From positions 1 through 49,292 of the forward strand of contig JAOPUZ010000036.1 in assembly GCA_025966315.1 (NCBI GenBank): a stretch of 49,292 nucleotides of DNA. The letters are read 5' to 3'. The DNA comes from Frankiales bacterium. Lineage in GTDB: Bacteria; Actinomycetota; Actinomycetes; Mycobacteriales; Jatrophihabitantaceae. Under the pieces are notes generated by a model. That model was given only the letters and a program-made list of their open reading frames with translations. It was not told where the DNA came from and searched no databases. Shown here in pieces: positions 34,570-43,086 of the stretch (its first letter is position 1; each line of letters starts with the position of its first letter). The position numbers and the translations under genes were made by a program.

Positions 34570-35325
34570 CTAACGCTTGATGGCCGCGAGCGCGTTCTCC
34601 ATGCCTGCGGTAGCCATCGGAGCCCACGGCACGGTGAAGAATTTGAACCCCAGGTCGACGTAGTGGTTTGCGTCCAGGCCCGGAGGGATGAAGTACATGC
34701 CGGGAGCCACGCCGTGGCGCTGGGCGCCGGCGACGACCTTTTCGAGGGCGTCCTGGTATTTCTTGGACGAATAGTCCAGGGGAACGTCGAGCTCGATCGA
34801 GAAGTCGGACGGGCCGATGAGCAGGACGTCAATGCCGGGCACGCTGCAGATCTCGTCGATGTTCGCGAGGGAGACGTTGGTCTCGAGCATCACGACGATC
34901 AGCATCTCGTTGTTGGCCGTGTCCATGTAGTCGCGGTAGTTGGCGAATTCCTTGCCCCAGTCGCCAGCCTGGCCAGCGTTGCTGCGGCCACCGTCCGGGT
35001 AGTACTTCACGTCGTGGACGACACGCTCAGCCTCTTCGCCCGTGTTGACCATCGGGACGATGATGCCGCGCGCGCCGGCGTCCATAGCGTTGACGATCAG
35101 GTCCGGACGGTTGTCGCCGACGCGGACCACCGGCGAGGCTTTCTTGCCCTTCATCCCGGCGATCGCCGGGCCGAGCTCCTTCGGCATCGCCGTCGAGTGC
35201 TGGGTGTCGAAGAGCAGGAAGTCGAAGCCGCCGCCCGCGAGTAGCGTCGCGGTGCTGACGTCCGGCCCCGCGCCCGTGCCGACGACGACCTTGCCGGCCT
35301 TTAGCGCGTCCTTGACTGTGTTCAT
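34570..35325 (-). CDS. HpcH/HpaI-type aldolase/citrate lyase family protein
   Basis: 251 residues from ATG 35325 with AAGGGG nine bases upstream. HpaI-type features: FLLFDTQHST (QHS contains the catalytic-type His), a metal site with Glu in VMLETNVSL and Asp in IDVLLIGPSDFSIEL, and ARGIIVPMVNTGEEAE. Such class II aldolases cleave or form 4-hydroxy-2-oxoacids with pyruvate. It lies on the same strand as the amidohydrolase-Rieske operon, 390 bases upstream, so it may belong to the same pathway under a separate promoter. Confidence 0.8.
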   Translation of the reverse strand: MNTVKDALKAGKVVVGTGAGPDVSTATLLAGGGFDFLLFDTQHSTAMPKELGPAIAGMKGKKASPVVRVGDNRPDLIVNAMDAGARGIIVPMVNTGEEAERVVHDVKYYPDGGRSNAGQAGDWGKEFANYRDYMDTANNEMLIVVMLETNVSLANIDEICSVPGIDVLLIGPSDFSIELDVPLDYSSKKYQDALEKVVAGAQRHGVAPGMYFIPPGLDANHYVDLGFKFFTVPWAPMATAGMENALAAIKR

Positions 35326-35500
35326 TGTGTGCGAACCCCTTCAACAAATCGGATTGTGTCGGCGGCGCATTGAGGAATGCGACGGGAAGGTCCAGCTCGC
35401 AGCGATTCTGGCACACGGCTCATCAATTATGTTGATCAGGAGCATTACTCATTACTCATTGATGTTGTCAGGGCCCGGCCGCCGATGAGCGGGCCATTTA

Positions 35501-35528
35501 TTAAGCCAACCTTATAAGTTAGGCTTAA
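35501..35528. promoter_or_regulatory. Inverted repeat abutting the marR-type start
   Basis: TTAAGCC at 35501-35507 and GGCTTAA at 35522-35528, with near-matching AAC/GTT inside, enclose CTTATAAG, a -10-like core. The palindrome ends three bases before the ATG, so it is a likely MarR autorepression operator, and the message may be leaderless. Confidence 0.7.
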
Positions 35529-35531
35529 GAG

Positions 35532-35969
35532 ATGGGTCAAGACCTCGACGTCGGCCAGGTCGCCGGCGCACTGCAGGCCAGCATCAGCCTGTTCCTGAGA
35601 CGGGTGCGGCAGGCGCAAATCCAGGGCGATCTCACGCTGCCCGAAAGCACCGCCCTCGCCCGGCTGGATCGTGGCGGCCCAGCAACGTCTACCGCACTGG
35701 CCAAGCAGGAGCAGATCAGCCCCCAGTCGATGGGCGCCACGCTCAGCGCGCTCGAGACGCGCGGTCTCATCGAACGACGCCCTGACCCGGAGGACGGCAG
35801 GCATGTCGTCATGTCGGTCACCGATGCCGGTCGTCAAGTGCTGGGCAACCGGCGCAACGCCCGGACCGAACGGGTCGCCCGAGCCCTGTCCAGTGGATTC
35901 ACCCGATCCGAACTCGAACACCTGATGGCGGCCGCGCCACTGATCGAACGACTGGCTCAGCACATCTGA
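35532..35969 (+). CDS. MarR-family transcriptional regulator
   Basis: 145 residues with a winged-helix DNA-binding core: PESTALARLDRGGPATSTAL AKQEQISPQSMGATLSALET RGLIERRPDPEDGRHVVMSV matches the MarR HTH-wing. It precedes a DHA2 multidrug exporter by 87 bases on the same strand, the usual MarR-efflux operon. No ribosome-binding site precedes the ATG, and the palindrome ends three bases before it. Likely represses its own transcript and the exporter until a ligand binds. Confidence 0.85.
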   Translation: MGQDLDVGQVAGALQASISLFLRRVRQAQIQGDLTLPESTALARLDRGGPATSTALAKQEQISPQSMGATLSALETRGLIERRPDPEDGRHVVMSVTDAGRQVLGNRRNARTERVARALSSGFTRSELEHLMAAAPLIERLAQHI

Positions 35970-36056
35970 CCTTGGCGGGAATTTCCGCCACCCAATAACG
36001 ACAGGCCCAACAACGACAGGCCGAGTAGCGAGAGCCGGGCAGCGAGAGGCGACTAG
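35970..36056 (+). repeat. Spacer with short degenerate repeats before the exporter
   Basis: Contains two AACGACAGGCC-type copies and related AGCGAGAG(C/G) units in the short gap between the MarR gene and the exporter. The last unit, GCGAGAGGC, probably provides the exporter's ribosome-binding site. Confidence 0.4.
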
Positions 36057-37778
36057 ATGGTTGGCGGACTTACCGCGACAAGCGCGGGCACAGGCGGTGG
36101 ATCAGGGGACGGCTCGGCAACCGAGCGCTACAAGTGGACGGCACTGTCGAATACGACGATTGCCGTGTTCATGTCCGCGTTGGACGGTTCGATCGTCCTC
36201 ATCTCGTTGCCGGCAATTTTTCGCGGCATCCATCTCGACCCGCTTGCGCCCGGCAACGTCAGCTACCTGCTGTGGATGATCATGGGCTACCGACTGGTCC
36301 AGTCGGTACTCGTCGTGACGCTCGGCCGGCTGGGCGATATGTTCGGCCGGGTCCGGATCTACAACGCCGGCTTCGCGGTATTCACCGTGGCGTCCATGCT
36401 GCTGTCTTTCGACCCGTTCGATGCCGGCCACGGTGCACTGTGGCTGATCGGTTGGCGGGTACTGCAGGCCATCGGCGGCTCCATGCTCACCGCCAACTCC
36501 GCGGCAATCCTGACCGACGCCTTCCCGTCGGACCAGCGCGGACTGGCCTTGGGCATCAACCAGGTCGCCGGCCTGGCCGGCCAGTTCATCGGCCTCACTG
36601 CGGGCGGGATCCTCGCCGCCATCGATTGGCGGGCCGTCTTCTGGGTCAACGTGCCGGTGGGCGTCTTCGGAACCCTGTGGGCATATCGCAAGCTGCGGGA
36701 CAACGGCCAACGACACCGTGGCCGAATCGACTGGTGGGGCAACGTGACGTTCGCGGTCGGCCTCAGCGCGATGCTGATCGCCATCACGTACGGCATCCAG
36801 CCGTATCGAAACCACACCATGGGTTGGCAGAACCCGTCCGTGTTCGGCGCGCTCATCGGCGGGGCCCTGCTACTGGTGGCCTTCGCCGTCATCGAGAGCA
36901 AGGTCGCTCAACCGATGTTCCAGCTCAGCCTCTTCCGGATCAGGGCCTTCACCGCCGGCAATCTGGCCAGCCTCGCTGCCTCCATCGCCCGAGGTGGCCT
37001 TCAATTCATGCTCATCATCTGGTTGCAGGGCATCTGGCTCCCATTGCATGGCTACGACTACAGCGACACCCCGCTATGGGCGGGCATCTTCCTGCTGCCG
37101 CTGACCGCCGGCTTCCTGATCTCCGGGCCGGTCTCAGGATTCTTGTCTGACCGGTTCGGTGCCCGCGGGTTTGCCAGCGCCGGCATGGTCGTGTTCGGCG
37201 GCAGCTTCATCGGCCTCTTGCTGTTGCCGGTCAACTTCTCGTACTGGGCCTTTGCGTTGCTCATCGCGGCCAACGGGATCGGTTCCGGCATGTTCGGTTC
37301 GCCCAACTCCTCGGCGATCATGAGCAGTGTGCCGGCCTCGCAACGTGGGGTGGCCTCCGGGATGCGGTCCACCTTCCTCAATTCGGGAACGTCATTGTCC
37401 ATCGGTGTGTTCTTCTCGCTGATGATCATCGGACTCGCGGGCACGCTGCCCACGACTCTGACGAACGGCCTGCAACGGCAAGGGGTATCTCACGCGGTGG
37501 CGCAACAGATCGGTTCGCTGCCGCCGGTGTCGTCGCTGTTCGCCACCATCCTCGGCGTGAACCCCATCGAGCATCTGCTTACGCCTAGTGGCTCGTTGGC
37601 CACGCTGCCTATCGCTAACCAGCACGCCCTGACCGGACGGGAATTCTTCCCGGATCTGATCTCCGGTCCGTTCCATCACGGCCTCGTGGTGGTGTTCACC
37701 GCGGCCGCTATCCTGGCCGGGCTCGCCGCGCTCGCGTCATTGTTGCGCGGCGGCCGCTACGTCCACAACGCCGACTGA
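36057..37778 (+). CDS. DHA2-family (14-TM) multidrug MFS transporter
   Basis: 573 residues with about 14 hydrophobic segments. Motif A appears as LGRLGDMFGRVRIYN and motif C-like as VNVPVGVFG. The segment ALDGSIVLISLPAIFRG at TM1 is typical of EmrB/QacA-type drug:proton antiporters. Long extracellular loop near 480-540. It is in an operon with the MarR-type regulator. The substrate is unknown; export of a toxic compound is the usual role. Confidence 0.88.
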   Translation: MVGGLTATSAGTGGGSGDGSATERYKWTALSNTTIAVFMSALDGSIVLISLPAIFRGIHLDPLAPGNVSYLLWMIMGYRLVQSVLVVTLGRLGDMFGRVRIYNAGFAVFTVASMLLSFDPFDAGHGALWLIGWRVLQAIGGSMLTANSAAILTDAFPSDQRGLALGINQVAGLAGQFIGLTAGGILAAIDWRAVFWVNVPVGVFGTLWAYRKLRDNGQRHRGRIDWWGNVTFAVGLSAMLIAITYGIQPYRNHTMGWQNPSVFGALIGGALLLVAFAVIESKVAQPMFQLSLFRIRAFTAGNLASLAASIARGGLQFMLIIWLQGIWLPLHGYDYSDTPLWAGIFLLPLTAGFLISGPVSGFLSDRFGARGFASAGMVVFGGSFIGLLLLPVNFSYWAFALLIAANGIGSGMFGSPNSSAIMSSVPASQRGVASGMRSTFLNSGTSLSIGVFFSLMIIGLAGTLPTTLTNGLQRQGVSHAVAQQIGSLPPVSSLFATILGVNPIEHLLTPSGSLATLPIANQHALTGREFFPDLISGPFHHGLVVVFTAAAILAGLAALASLLRGGRYVHNAD

Positions 37779-37814
37779 TGGGCCGGTAACGAGCCGCATC
37801 CCAGCAGGCGCGGA

Positions 37815-38906
37815 TCAGTCCGCTTCGAGCGAACGGCCCGGCGCCCGATCCGCAGGGCGATCCGCGGGGCGGTCCGAGGGGCGGTCCGCGGATCGCCCGG
37901 GTGGGCGGCGAGGCTGGCGCGGACCGCGGCGGGACAGCAGGATCAAGCCGTACGCACCGGCCCCGATCGGTAGCGGTAGCCAGAAGTTCCACAACCGCCA
38001 GGTGAGGACGCCGAGGACGGCTACCGATGAGGACGTGCCGAAGCTGCCGAGAATTCCGACCAAGGAACCTTCGACCAGACCCAGCCCGCCCGGGCTCAAC
38101 GGCAGGCTCGCCACAACCTGCACGGCCGCGAAGGCAATCGTCAATTCCACGACGCTGCAACTGGGACCGAACGCGCGTAGCGACGCCCACAACGAGACCA
38201 GGTCGAAGACCCAGTTCCCGGCCGACCAGGCGCAGATCCAGAAAAACCGGCCATGGTCGGCCACCAGCCCGCGCAGCCGATCTTCCAGGGACAGCACGAT
38301 CTGCTGCACGCGATCGCGCGACAGCTTCGGGATGCGGCCGAAGGTGGCTGCGGCCAGGGACGCGATCCAGTACGGCCGGCCCAGCAGCATCCAACCGAAA
38401 CCGAGGGTGGCGATCATGATCACGCCACCGGCAATGCCGGTGGCGAGGTAGGTACTCGAACCGCGGTCGGACGCCGCCCCACCGACCAACGCGACCACGA
38501 GCACGGCCTGCAGCATGATGCCGGAGATGAGGGACTGCGAGACCTTCACGAATGCTGCCTCGACACCGCCCACGCCGGCCTCGGCCAGCAACCCGTAGCC
38601 CAACGCGGTGCCCGCGGCCGAACCGCCCGGTACGGCATGGGACAGCGCGATAGTGGCCAGATCGATCCGGAACAGCTTCCCGAAGGGCGGCCGGTTGGCT
38701 CGGGACAACAACGAGTAGGTGACCATCGTGAACACCACCAGCGACACCAACTCGCCGAGCACCGCGATGACCAGCCAGCCCACCGACGAACCGTTCAGCG
38801 CGTGGATCGCATCCCGCGCTTCATTCACCCGGGGCGTCAAAAAATAGGCGGCGAGCCCCAGCGTGATGAGGACGAGGATCCAGCGGATCGGATGGTGGCG
38901 ATGCAT
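37815..38906 (-). CDS. Lysylphosphatidylglycerol synthase TM-region / UPF0104-type membrane protein
   Basis: 363 residues from ATG 38906. About eight hydrophobic segments and the family motifs HAVPGGSAAGTALGYGLL and LPLSPGGLGLVEG mark the YbhN/AglD-like (PF03706) family, thought to flip or modify lipids. It ends in a low-complexity tail of repeated DRP units (PADRPADRAPGRS). The start overlaps the glycosyltransferase stop by one base (TGATG), so the two are coupled, suggesting a glycolipid pathway. Confidence 0.75.
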   Translation of the reverse strand: MHRHHPIRWILVLITLGLAAYFLTPRVNEARDAIHALNGSSVGWLVIAVLGELVSLVVFTMVTYSLLSRANRPPFGKLFRIDLATIALSHAVPGGSAAGTALGYGLLAEAGVGGVEAAFVKVSQSLISGIMLQAVLVVALVGGAASDRGSSTYLATGIAGGVIMIATLGFGWMLLGRPYWIASLAAATFGRIPKLSRDRVQQIVLSLEDRLRGLVADHGRFFWICAWSAGNWVFDLVSLWASLRAFGPSCSVVELTIAFAAVQVVASLPLSPGGLGLVEGSLVGILGSFGTSSSVAVLGVLTWRLWNFWLPLPIGAGAYGLILLSRRGPRQPRRPPGRSADRPSDRPADRPADRAPGRSLEAD

Positions 38907-40069
38907 CAGCGGGTCACCATGCTTGTGCGCACCACGGCTGGATCGGCCCGCAGAACGGCCGCGAGCCGGGCCGCTGACGCGTCCCAGGTCCAGTTCGCGG
39001 CCACCCAATCTCGGCCGGCCGCGCCCATCGCCGCCGCCCGGGCCGGATCGCTCAGCAGTGCGATCAGTGCCGACGCGAGCGGCGCGGCCGTCCGGGCATC
39101 GACCAACAGCCCGGTGACGCCGTCGATCAGCGATCGTGAACTGCCGCCCGAGTCGCCGACGACAACGGGTACACCACTGGCCGAGGCCTCCAGCGTGGAA
39201 AGCCCCAATCCCTCGGTCTGCAGACCATGACGATCATCGCGAGAGGGCGAGGCGAACACGTCCGCCGCTGCGAGATATCGGGGCAGATCCTGCTCGGACA
39301 CCGGCCCGGTGACCACCACGGATCCGTCGAACGGAGCCGCCGCGGCTGTCAGTTGAGCGCGCATCGGCCCGTCACCGACGAGCAGCAGTCGCGCCCGTGG
39401 CACCTCGGCGAGGACGGACGGCCAAGCCTCGATCAACCGGTCCTGACCTTTGCGACGCACCAGTCGAGCCACACTCAACACCACCGGATCAGCGCCCAAC
39501 CCGTGCCGGGCGCGAACGATCGAGGCATCCGCGTCCGCGAACACCGCGGCATCCACGCCACCGGCCAGTTGCGCTACGTGCCGCGCCGCGGACAGGATCG
39601 GCTTCAACGCGGTCTCGGTGGCCGTCGTCAGATAGGTGACGGTGTCGGCTCGGCGTACCGCGGCCCGCAACGCCAGCCTGGTCGGCCACGCCCGTACCCA
39701 GCCGATCTCCTGGCCGTGCGTCGACCCGACGATTCGTCCGACACCGGAATGTGAAATCAACGGCAGATACATGCCGAACGGAGCGAGCGCCGGCAGCCAC
39801 ACCACCTCGGCACCGAAATCGGCGACCAAGCCGCGCAGGCCGCGAAACAGCAAGTAGCCACCGCGGCGGACGACTCGGAACGACAACGTCGCATCGAAGG
39901 CCGCGGCCTCCGGATGGTTGGGCGCAATGACCAGCATCCGCTCGGCCGGCAGCCGGCGGAGCAGTTCCCAGGTGAAGCTCTGAACCCCGCCGGATGCCGG
40001 CGGGAAGTGTCCAGTCAGCACGATCGTCCGCGGGATCTGCGCTGCGGCGTTCGGCAGCACCGAGCTCAA
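38906..40069 (-). CDS. Glycosyltransferase family 4, PimB-like
   Basis: 387 residues from TTG 40069 (an in-frame GTG follows at 40060; ribosome-binding sites are weak). GT-B fold with N-terminal HFPPASGGVQSFTWELLRRL, a nucleotide-sugar region (LSVARLVRRKGQDRLIEAWP, LLLVGDGPMR) and the Glu motif EGLGLSTLEASASGVPVVVG. It is close in style to PimB-type mannosyltransferases acting on phosphatidylinositol glycolipids. Coupled to the flippase-like gene and 48 bases after the PAP2-acyltransferase gene, so a lipid glycosylation role is likely. Sugar and acceptor unknown. Confidence 0.82.
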   Translation of the reverse strand: MSSVLPNAAAQIPRTIVLTGHFPPASGGVQSFTWELLRRLPAERMLVIAPNHPEAAAFDATLSFRVVRRGGYLLFRGLRGLVADFGAEVVWLPALAPFGMYLPLISHSGVGRIVGSTHGQEIGWVRAWPTRLALRAAVRRADTVTYLTTATETALKPILSAARHVAQLAGGVDAAVFADADASIVRARHGLGADPVVLSVARLVRRKGQDRLIEAWPSVLAEVPRARLLLVGDGPMRAQLTAAAAPFDGSVVVTGPVSEQDLPRYLAAADVFASPSRDDRHGLQTEGLGLSTLEASASGVPVVVGDSGGSSRSLIDGVTGLLVDARTAAPLASALIALLSDPARAAAMGAAGRDWVAANWTWDASAARLAAVLRADPAVVRTSMVTR

Positions 40070-40117
40070 GGCGACACGCTGCTCACGAGGGCACGGCTTT
40101 CACGACGGCCACGGCAT

Positions 40118-42277
40118 TCACGACGGCACGGTCTCCGCGTCACCGGCGCTCAGTGCGTTCGTCGCGCCGTTGCCCTCGCCGACCTCGCTCGTTGCCGGAG
40201 CCATCGAACGCAATGCGGTCACGATCCGATCCGCAAGGGTGTCCGCTTCCGGCAGCACGTCGGTGTCGGCCACTACCGACACGCAGAGCCGGCCGGCCCA
40301 GCCGAGGGTGCCGACCCCGAGCGGAACCTGCTCGGCCAGCGGGATGATCGGGTACACGTCAACCATCTCGGCATTCGCCATCCAGAGCTGCTCAACCGGG
40401 CCCGGCATGTTCGACACGATCGCGGTGAAATACCGGCCGCGGTACATCGCTCGGGCAGCCAAGCCGTGCAGCGGCGGCGGCAGCACACCGATCAGCCGCA
40501 TCACGGCGGTGGTGGCCAGCGCCCGGCCCGAGCGACGCACGGCATCCGCCGTGCGTGCCACCGACATCGCGCGCAGCATCGGGTTCATCCGGCCGAGCGG
40601 CACGTCGATGCGCAGCGCCGCGGTCAGATTGCCCGGTTGTGCCGTCCTCGTCGTTCCCGGCGGCGCGGGCAGCCGGGTCGTGACCGGCACCGCCGCTCGT
40701 AGCTGCTTGCCGTCCACCGGCGCACCGCGTTCCTCGAGCACCGTGGACATTGCCTCACCGATCGCCGCCAGCAGCAGATCGGTCAACTTCATGCCGGCGT
40801 TGCGGGCCGCGGCCCGGACCGGTTCCAGCGGCAGCTGAGCCATCGAATACGTCCGGTGACCCGACAGGGGACGGGTGAAGGCCAGCGGTTGCGCGCGGCC
40901 GTCCCGAGCGAGTTGCGCAACGCCGGTGGCGATGCCGGCGGCTCGCACGGGCCACGGCGGCAGGGTCACCGCGCTCAGGTCGGGCGGGGGTAGCAGCGGT
41001 TCGATGATCTGCCGCAGGATGTCCACCACACCGAGGCCGTCGGCGAACGAGTGATGCATGATCGCGATCAGCGCCGCGCGGTCCTCGCCGGCGTCCGGCA
41101 CGATCCAGAGTTGCCACATCGGTCGGCTTCGGTCGAGTTCCTGCTCGGCCAACCGGCCGACGAGCTTCGCCAGGCCGTTGGGACCGGCCAGTCCAGGATC
41201 GTCGGCGAGCCGGATCTCTTTGATGTGATCGGCCAAATCCACATCGCAATGCACCCAGCGCGCATGTCGTAGCAGGCCGGCCGGCTGCAGCCGTTCGCTG
41301 AACCTCGGCATGTCGCCGATCTGGACGGCCACCAGCTCGCGCATCGCCTCGGCAGTAATCGGGCCGCGGGCCGTCGAGCGGCGCAACCAGGCCACGCCGC
41401 CGACCGGCTGCTGGACGGTCTTCGACTCGACGTGCAAGAAGAATTCGTCCGGCGCAGCAACCCGGACCCCGGGCGGTTGGCTGCGAGTGGCGATCATCGA
41501 TTGGGCTCCAGTCACGAGTGCGGCCAACCCGACCAGGGCTGCACCGGCGACGGCGTCGAGCACGTAATGGTTGGCAGTTGAGAGTACGACGAGAACGGTC
41601 AGGCCGAGGTTCAGCACGCTGACCGTCCGGGCTCGAATCGAGGCCCGACAACCGAACAGCGAGACCGCAACCCATACCGCCCAGCCGACATGCAAGCTCG
41701 GCATGGCCGCGAACTGATCAGAATGCGCCGACACCGCGCCGCTGCCCCAGGACAGCGCCGGATGATGCAACGTCACCACGTCGACGAATCCGGAGTGGGC
41801 CAGTAGCCGGGGTGGCGTGGTCGGCCACAGCGCGAAACAGCCGATGGCCAGGATCGAGATCAGCACCAGCTGGTTGCGGGCCCGTGGGTAGTAATCGGGA
41901 CGGCGCCACCACAGCCAGCCCAGAACCAGGAACGTGGTGAAGATGTAGGCGGTGGCGTACTCCCACGACGCCAGCATGCCGAGCGTGTGGTGAGCCGTGA
42001 GCCAGCGGTTCATGCTGGGCTCGACGTCGATCGACCAGGCCCGCTCCGCCCGCAGCAACGCCCAGCCGCGACCGGAGGCGTCCGCGCGGTTGATAGGCAG
42101 GGTCTTGGTGACGAACAGGTAGCAGACGTACACGGCCAGACCACCGACGAGCTGGCCGATCCCTTGCCACGCGCGAGCCCCCGGCACCGACGGCACCGTG
42201 AACTCCGGCAACGAGAATTCCGGTAGCGCTAGATCCTGAACCGGGCCTTCTTCGGGGGAACCCGTCGCCGCAGTCAC
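40118..42277 (-). CDS. Fused PAP2 phosphatase and WS/DGAT-type acyltransferase
   Basis: 719 residues. Residues ~35-260 are a multi-TM PAP2/inositolphosphotransferase-like domain with WPTTPPRLLAHSG, PSLHVGWA (~193-200) and ANHYVLDAVAG (~235-245). Residues ~275-700 are a wax ester synthase/DGAT-like domain with the catalytic HHSFADG at 408-414 and WGRLCVSV-type C-terminal core (VSNMPGPVEQLWM, GVGTLGWAGRLCVSVVAD). A single protein could dephosphorylate a lipid phosphate and acylate the product, as proposed for bifunctional PAP2/O-acyltransferases. GTG start; divergent from the SDR gene with only 23 bases between. Confidence 0.85.
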   Translation of the reverse strand: MTAATGSPEEGPVQDLALPEFSLPEFTVPSVPGARAWQGIGQLVGGLAVYVCYLFVTKTLPINRADASGRGWALLRAERAWSIDVEPSMNRWLTAHHTLGMLASWEYATAYIFTTFLVLGWLWWRRPDYYPRARNQLVLISILAIGCFALWPTTPPRLLAHSGFVDVVTLHHPALSWGSGAVSAHSDQFAAMPSLHVGWAVWVAVSLFGCRASIRARTVSVLNLGLTVLVVLSTANHYVLDAVAGAALVGLAALVTGAQSMIATRSQPPGVRVAAPDEFFLHVESKTVQQPVGGVAWLRRSTARGPITAEAMRELVAVQIGDMPRFSERLQPAGLLRHARWVHCDVDLADHIKEIRLADDPGLAGPNGLAKLVGRLAEQELDRSRPMWQLWIVPDAGEDRAALIAIMHHSFADGLGVVDILRQIIEPLLPPPDLSAVTLPPWPVRAAGIATGVAQLARDGRAQPLAFTRPLSGHRTYSMAQLPLEPVRAAARNAGMKLTDLLLAAIGEAMSTVLEERGAPVDGKQLRAAVPVTTRLPAPPGTTRTAQPGNLTAALRIDVPLGRMNPMLRAMSVARTADAVRRSGRALATTAVMRLIGVLPPPLHGLAARAMYRGRYFTAIVSNMPGPVEQLWMANAEMVDVYPIIPLAEQVPLGVGTLGWAGRLCVSVVADTDVLPEADTLADRIVTALRSMAPATSEVGEGNGATNALSAGDAETVPS

Positions 42278-42300
42278 GGCCGGCTGCCATTCTGTTCGCT

Positions 42301-43065
42301 ATGCGCATCGCGGGGTCGACGGCTTTGGTGACCGGTTCCAGCCAGGGCATCGGCGCGGCCGTAGCCAGGGCGCTGAACCGCCAGGGCGCCAGGGTGTACG
42401 CGCACGGACGGGGATCGACTGAACTGGATGACATTGCCCATGAGCTGGGCACACCTCCCATCGTTGCCGATCTGGCCACTGCGGACGGCGTCAACGTCCT
42501 GCTCGATCAGCTGAAACGCGTTTCCGAATTGGGTCATTCGGGGGTGGATCTAGTCGTCCATTCGGCGGGAATCGGTCACTTCGGCCCGATGGTCGATATG
42601 CCGGTGCACCGGATGGATGAGTTACTTCGGACGAATCTCGTGTCCTCTATCGAACTGACTGCCGGCGTGCTTCCCGCAATGCTGGAAAAGGGTCGGGGCC
42701 ACGTTTGCTTCGTTGGCTCCATCGCTGGTCTCACCGGCGTCGCGGGCGAGGCGGTCTATTCTGCCTCGAAGTTCGGGGTTAGCGGTTTCGCGGAAAGCCT
42801 CCGACTGGAATTGGCCGCCACCGGTATCGAGGTGACCATCATCCACCCGGGGGTGGTGCGCACCAACTTTTTTCTGGCGCGCGGTGCTGGCTATGACCGC
42901 AGGTTCCCGCGTCCGATCGATCCGGATCGTGTTGCCAGCACGGTCGTAGCCTCGATCCGGCGGAACCGGGCGCGCGCGGTCGTCCCGCGCTGGCTCGGTC
43001 TGGCGCCGGCGGTCAGGTCGATTGCCCCTGCTGGCTATGACCGTCTGGCCCGCCGGTTCGGCTGA
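42301..43065 (+). CDS. Short-chain dehydrogenase/reductase
   Basis: 254 residues. Classical SDR: NAD(P)-binding TGSSQGIGAAVARAL at the N-terminus, HSAGIGHFG, and catalytic Ser in VGSIAGLTG with Tyr/Lys in AVYSASKFGVSGFAESLR. The C-terminal part (RRNRARAVVPRWLGLAPAVR) matches SDRs that act near membranes. No ribosome-binding site is visible before the ATG, and only 23 bases separate it from the divergent fusion gene, so the transcript may be leaderless. Substrate unknown; lipid or ketone reduction is inferred from location. Confidence 0.82.
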   Translation: MRIAGSTALVTGSSQGIGAAVARALNRQGARVYAHGRGSTELDDIAHELGTPPIVADLATADGVNVLLDQLKRVSELGHSGVDLVVHSAGIGHFGPMVDMPVHRMDELLRTNLVSSIELTAGVLPAMLEKGRGHVCFVGSIAGLTGVAGEAVYSASKFGVSGFAESLRLELAATGIEVTIIHPGVVRTNFFLARGAGYDRRFPRPIDPDRVASTVVASIRRNRARAVVPRWLGLAPAVRSIAPAGYDRLARRFG

Positions 43066-43086
43066 CCATCCGCGGTAGCTTGCCGA

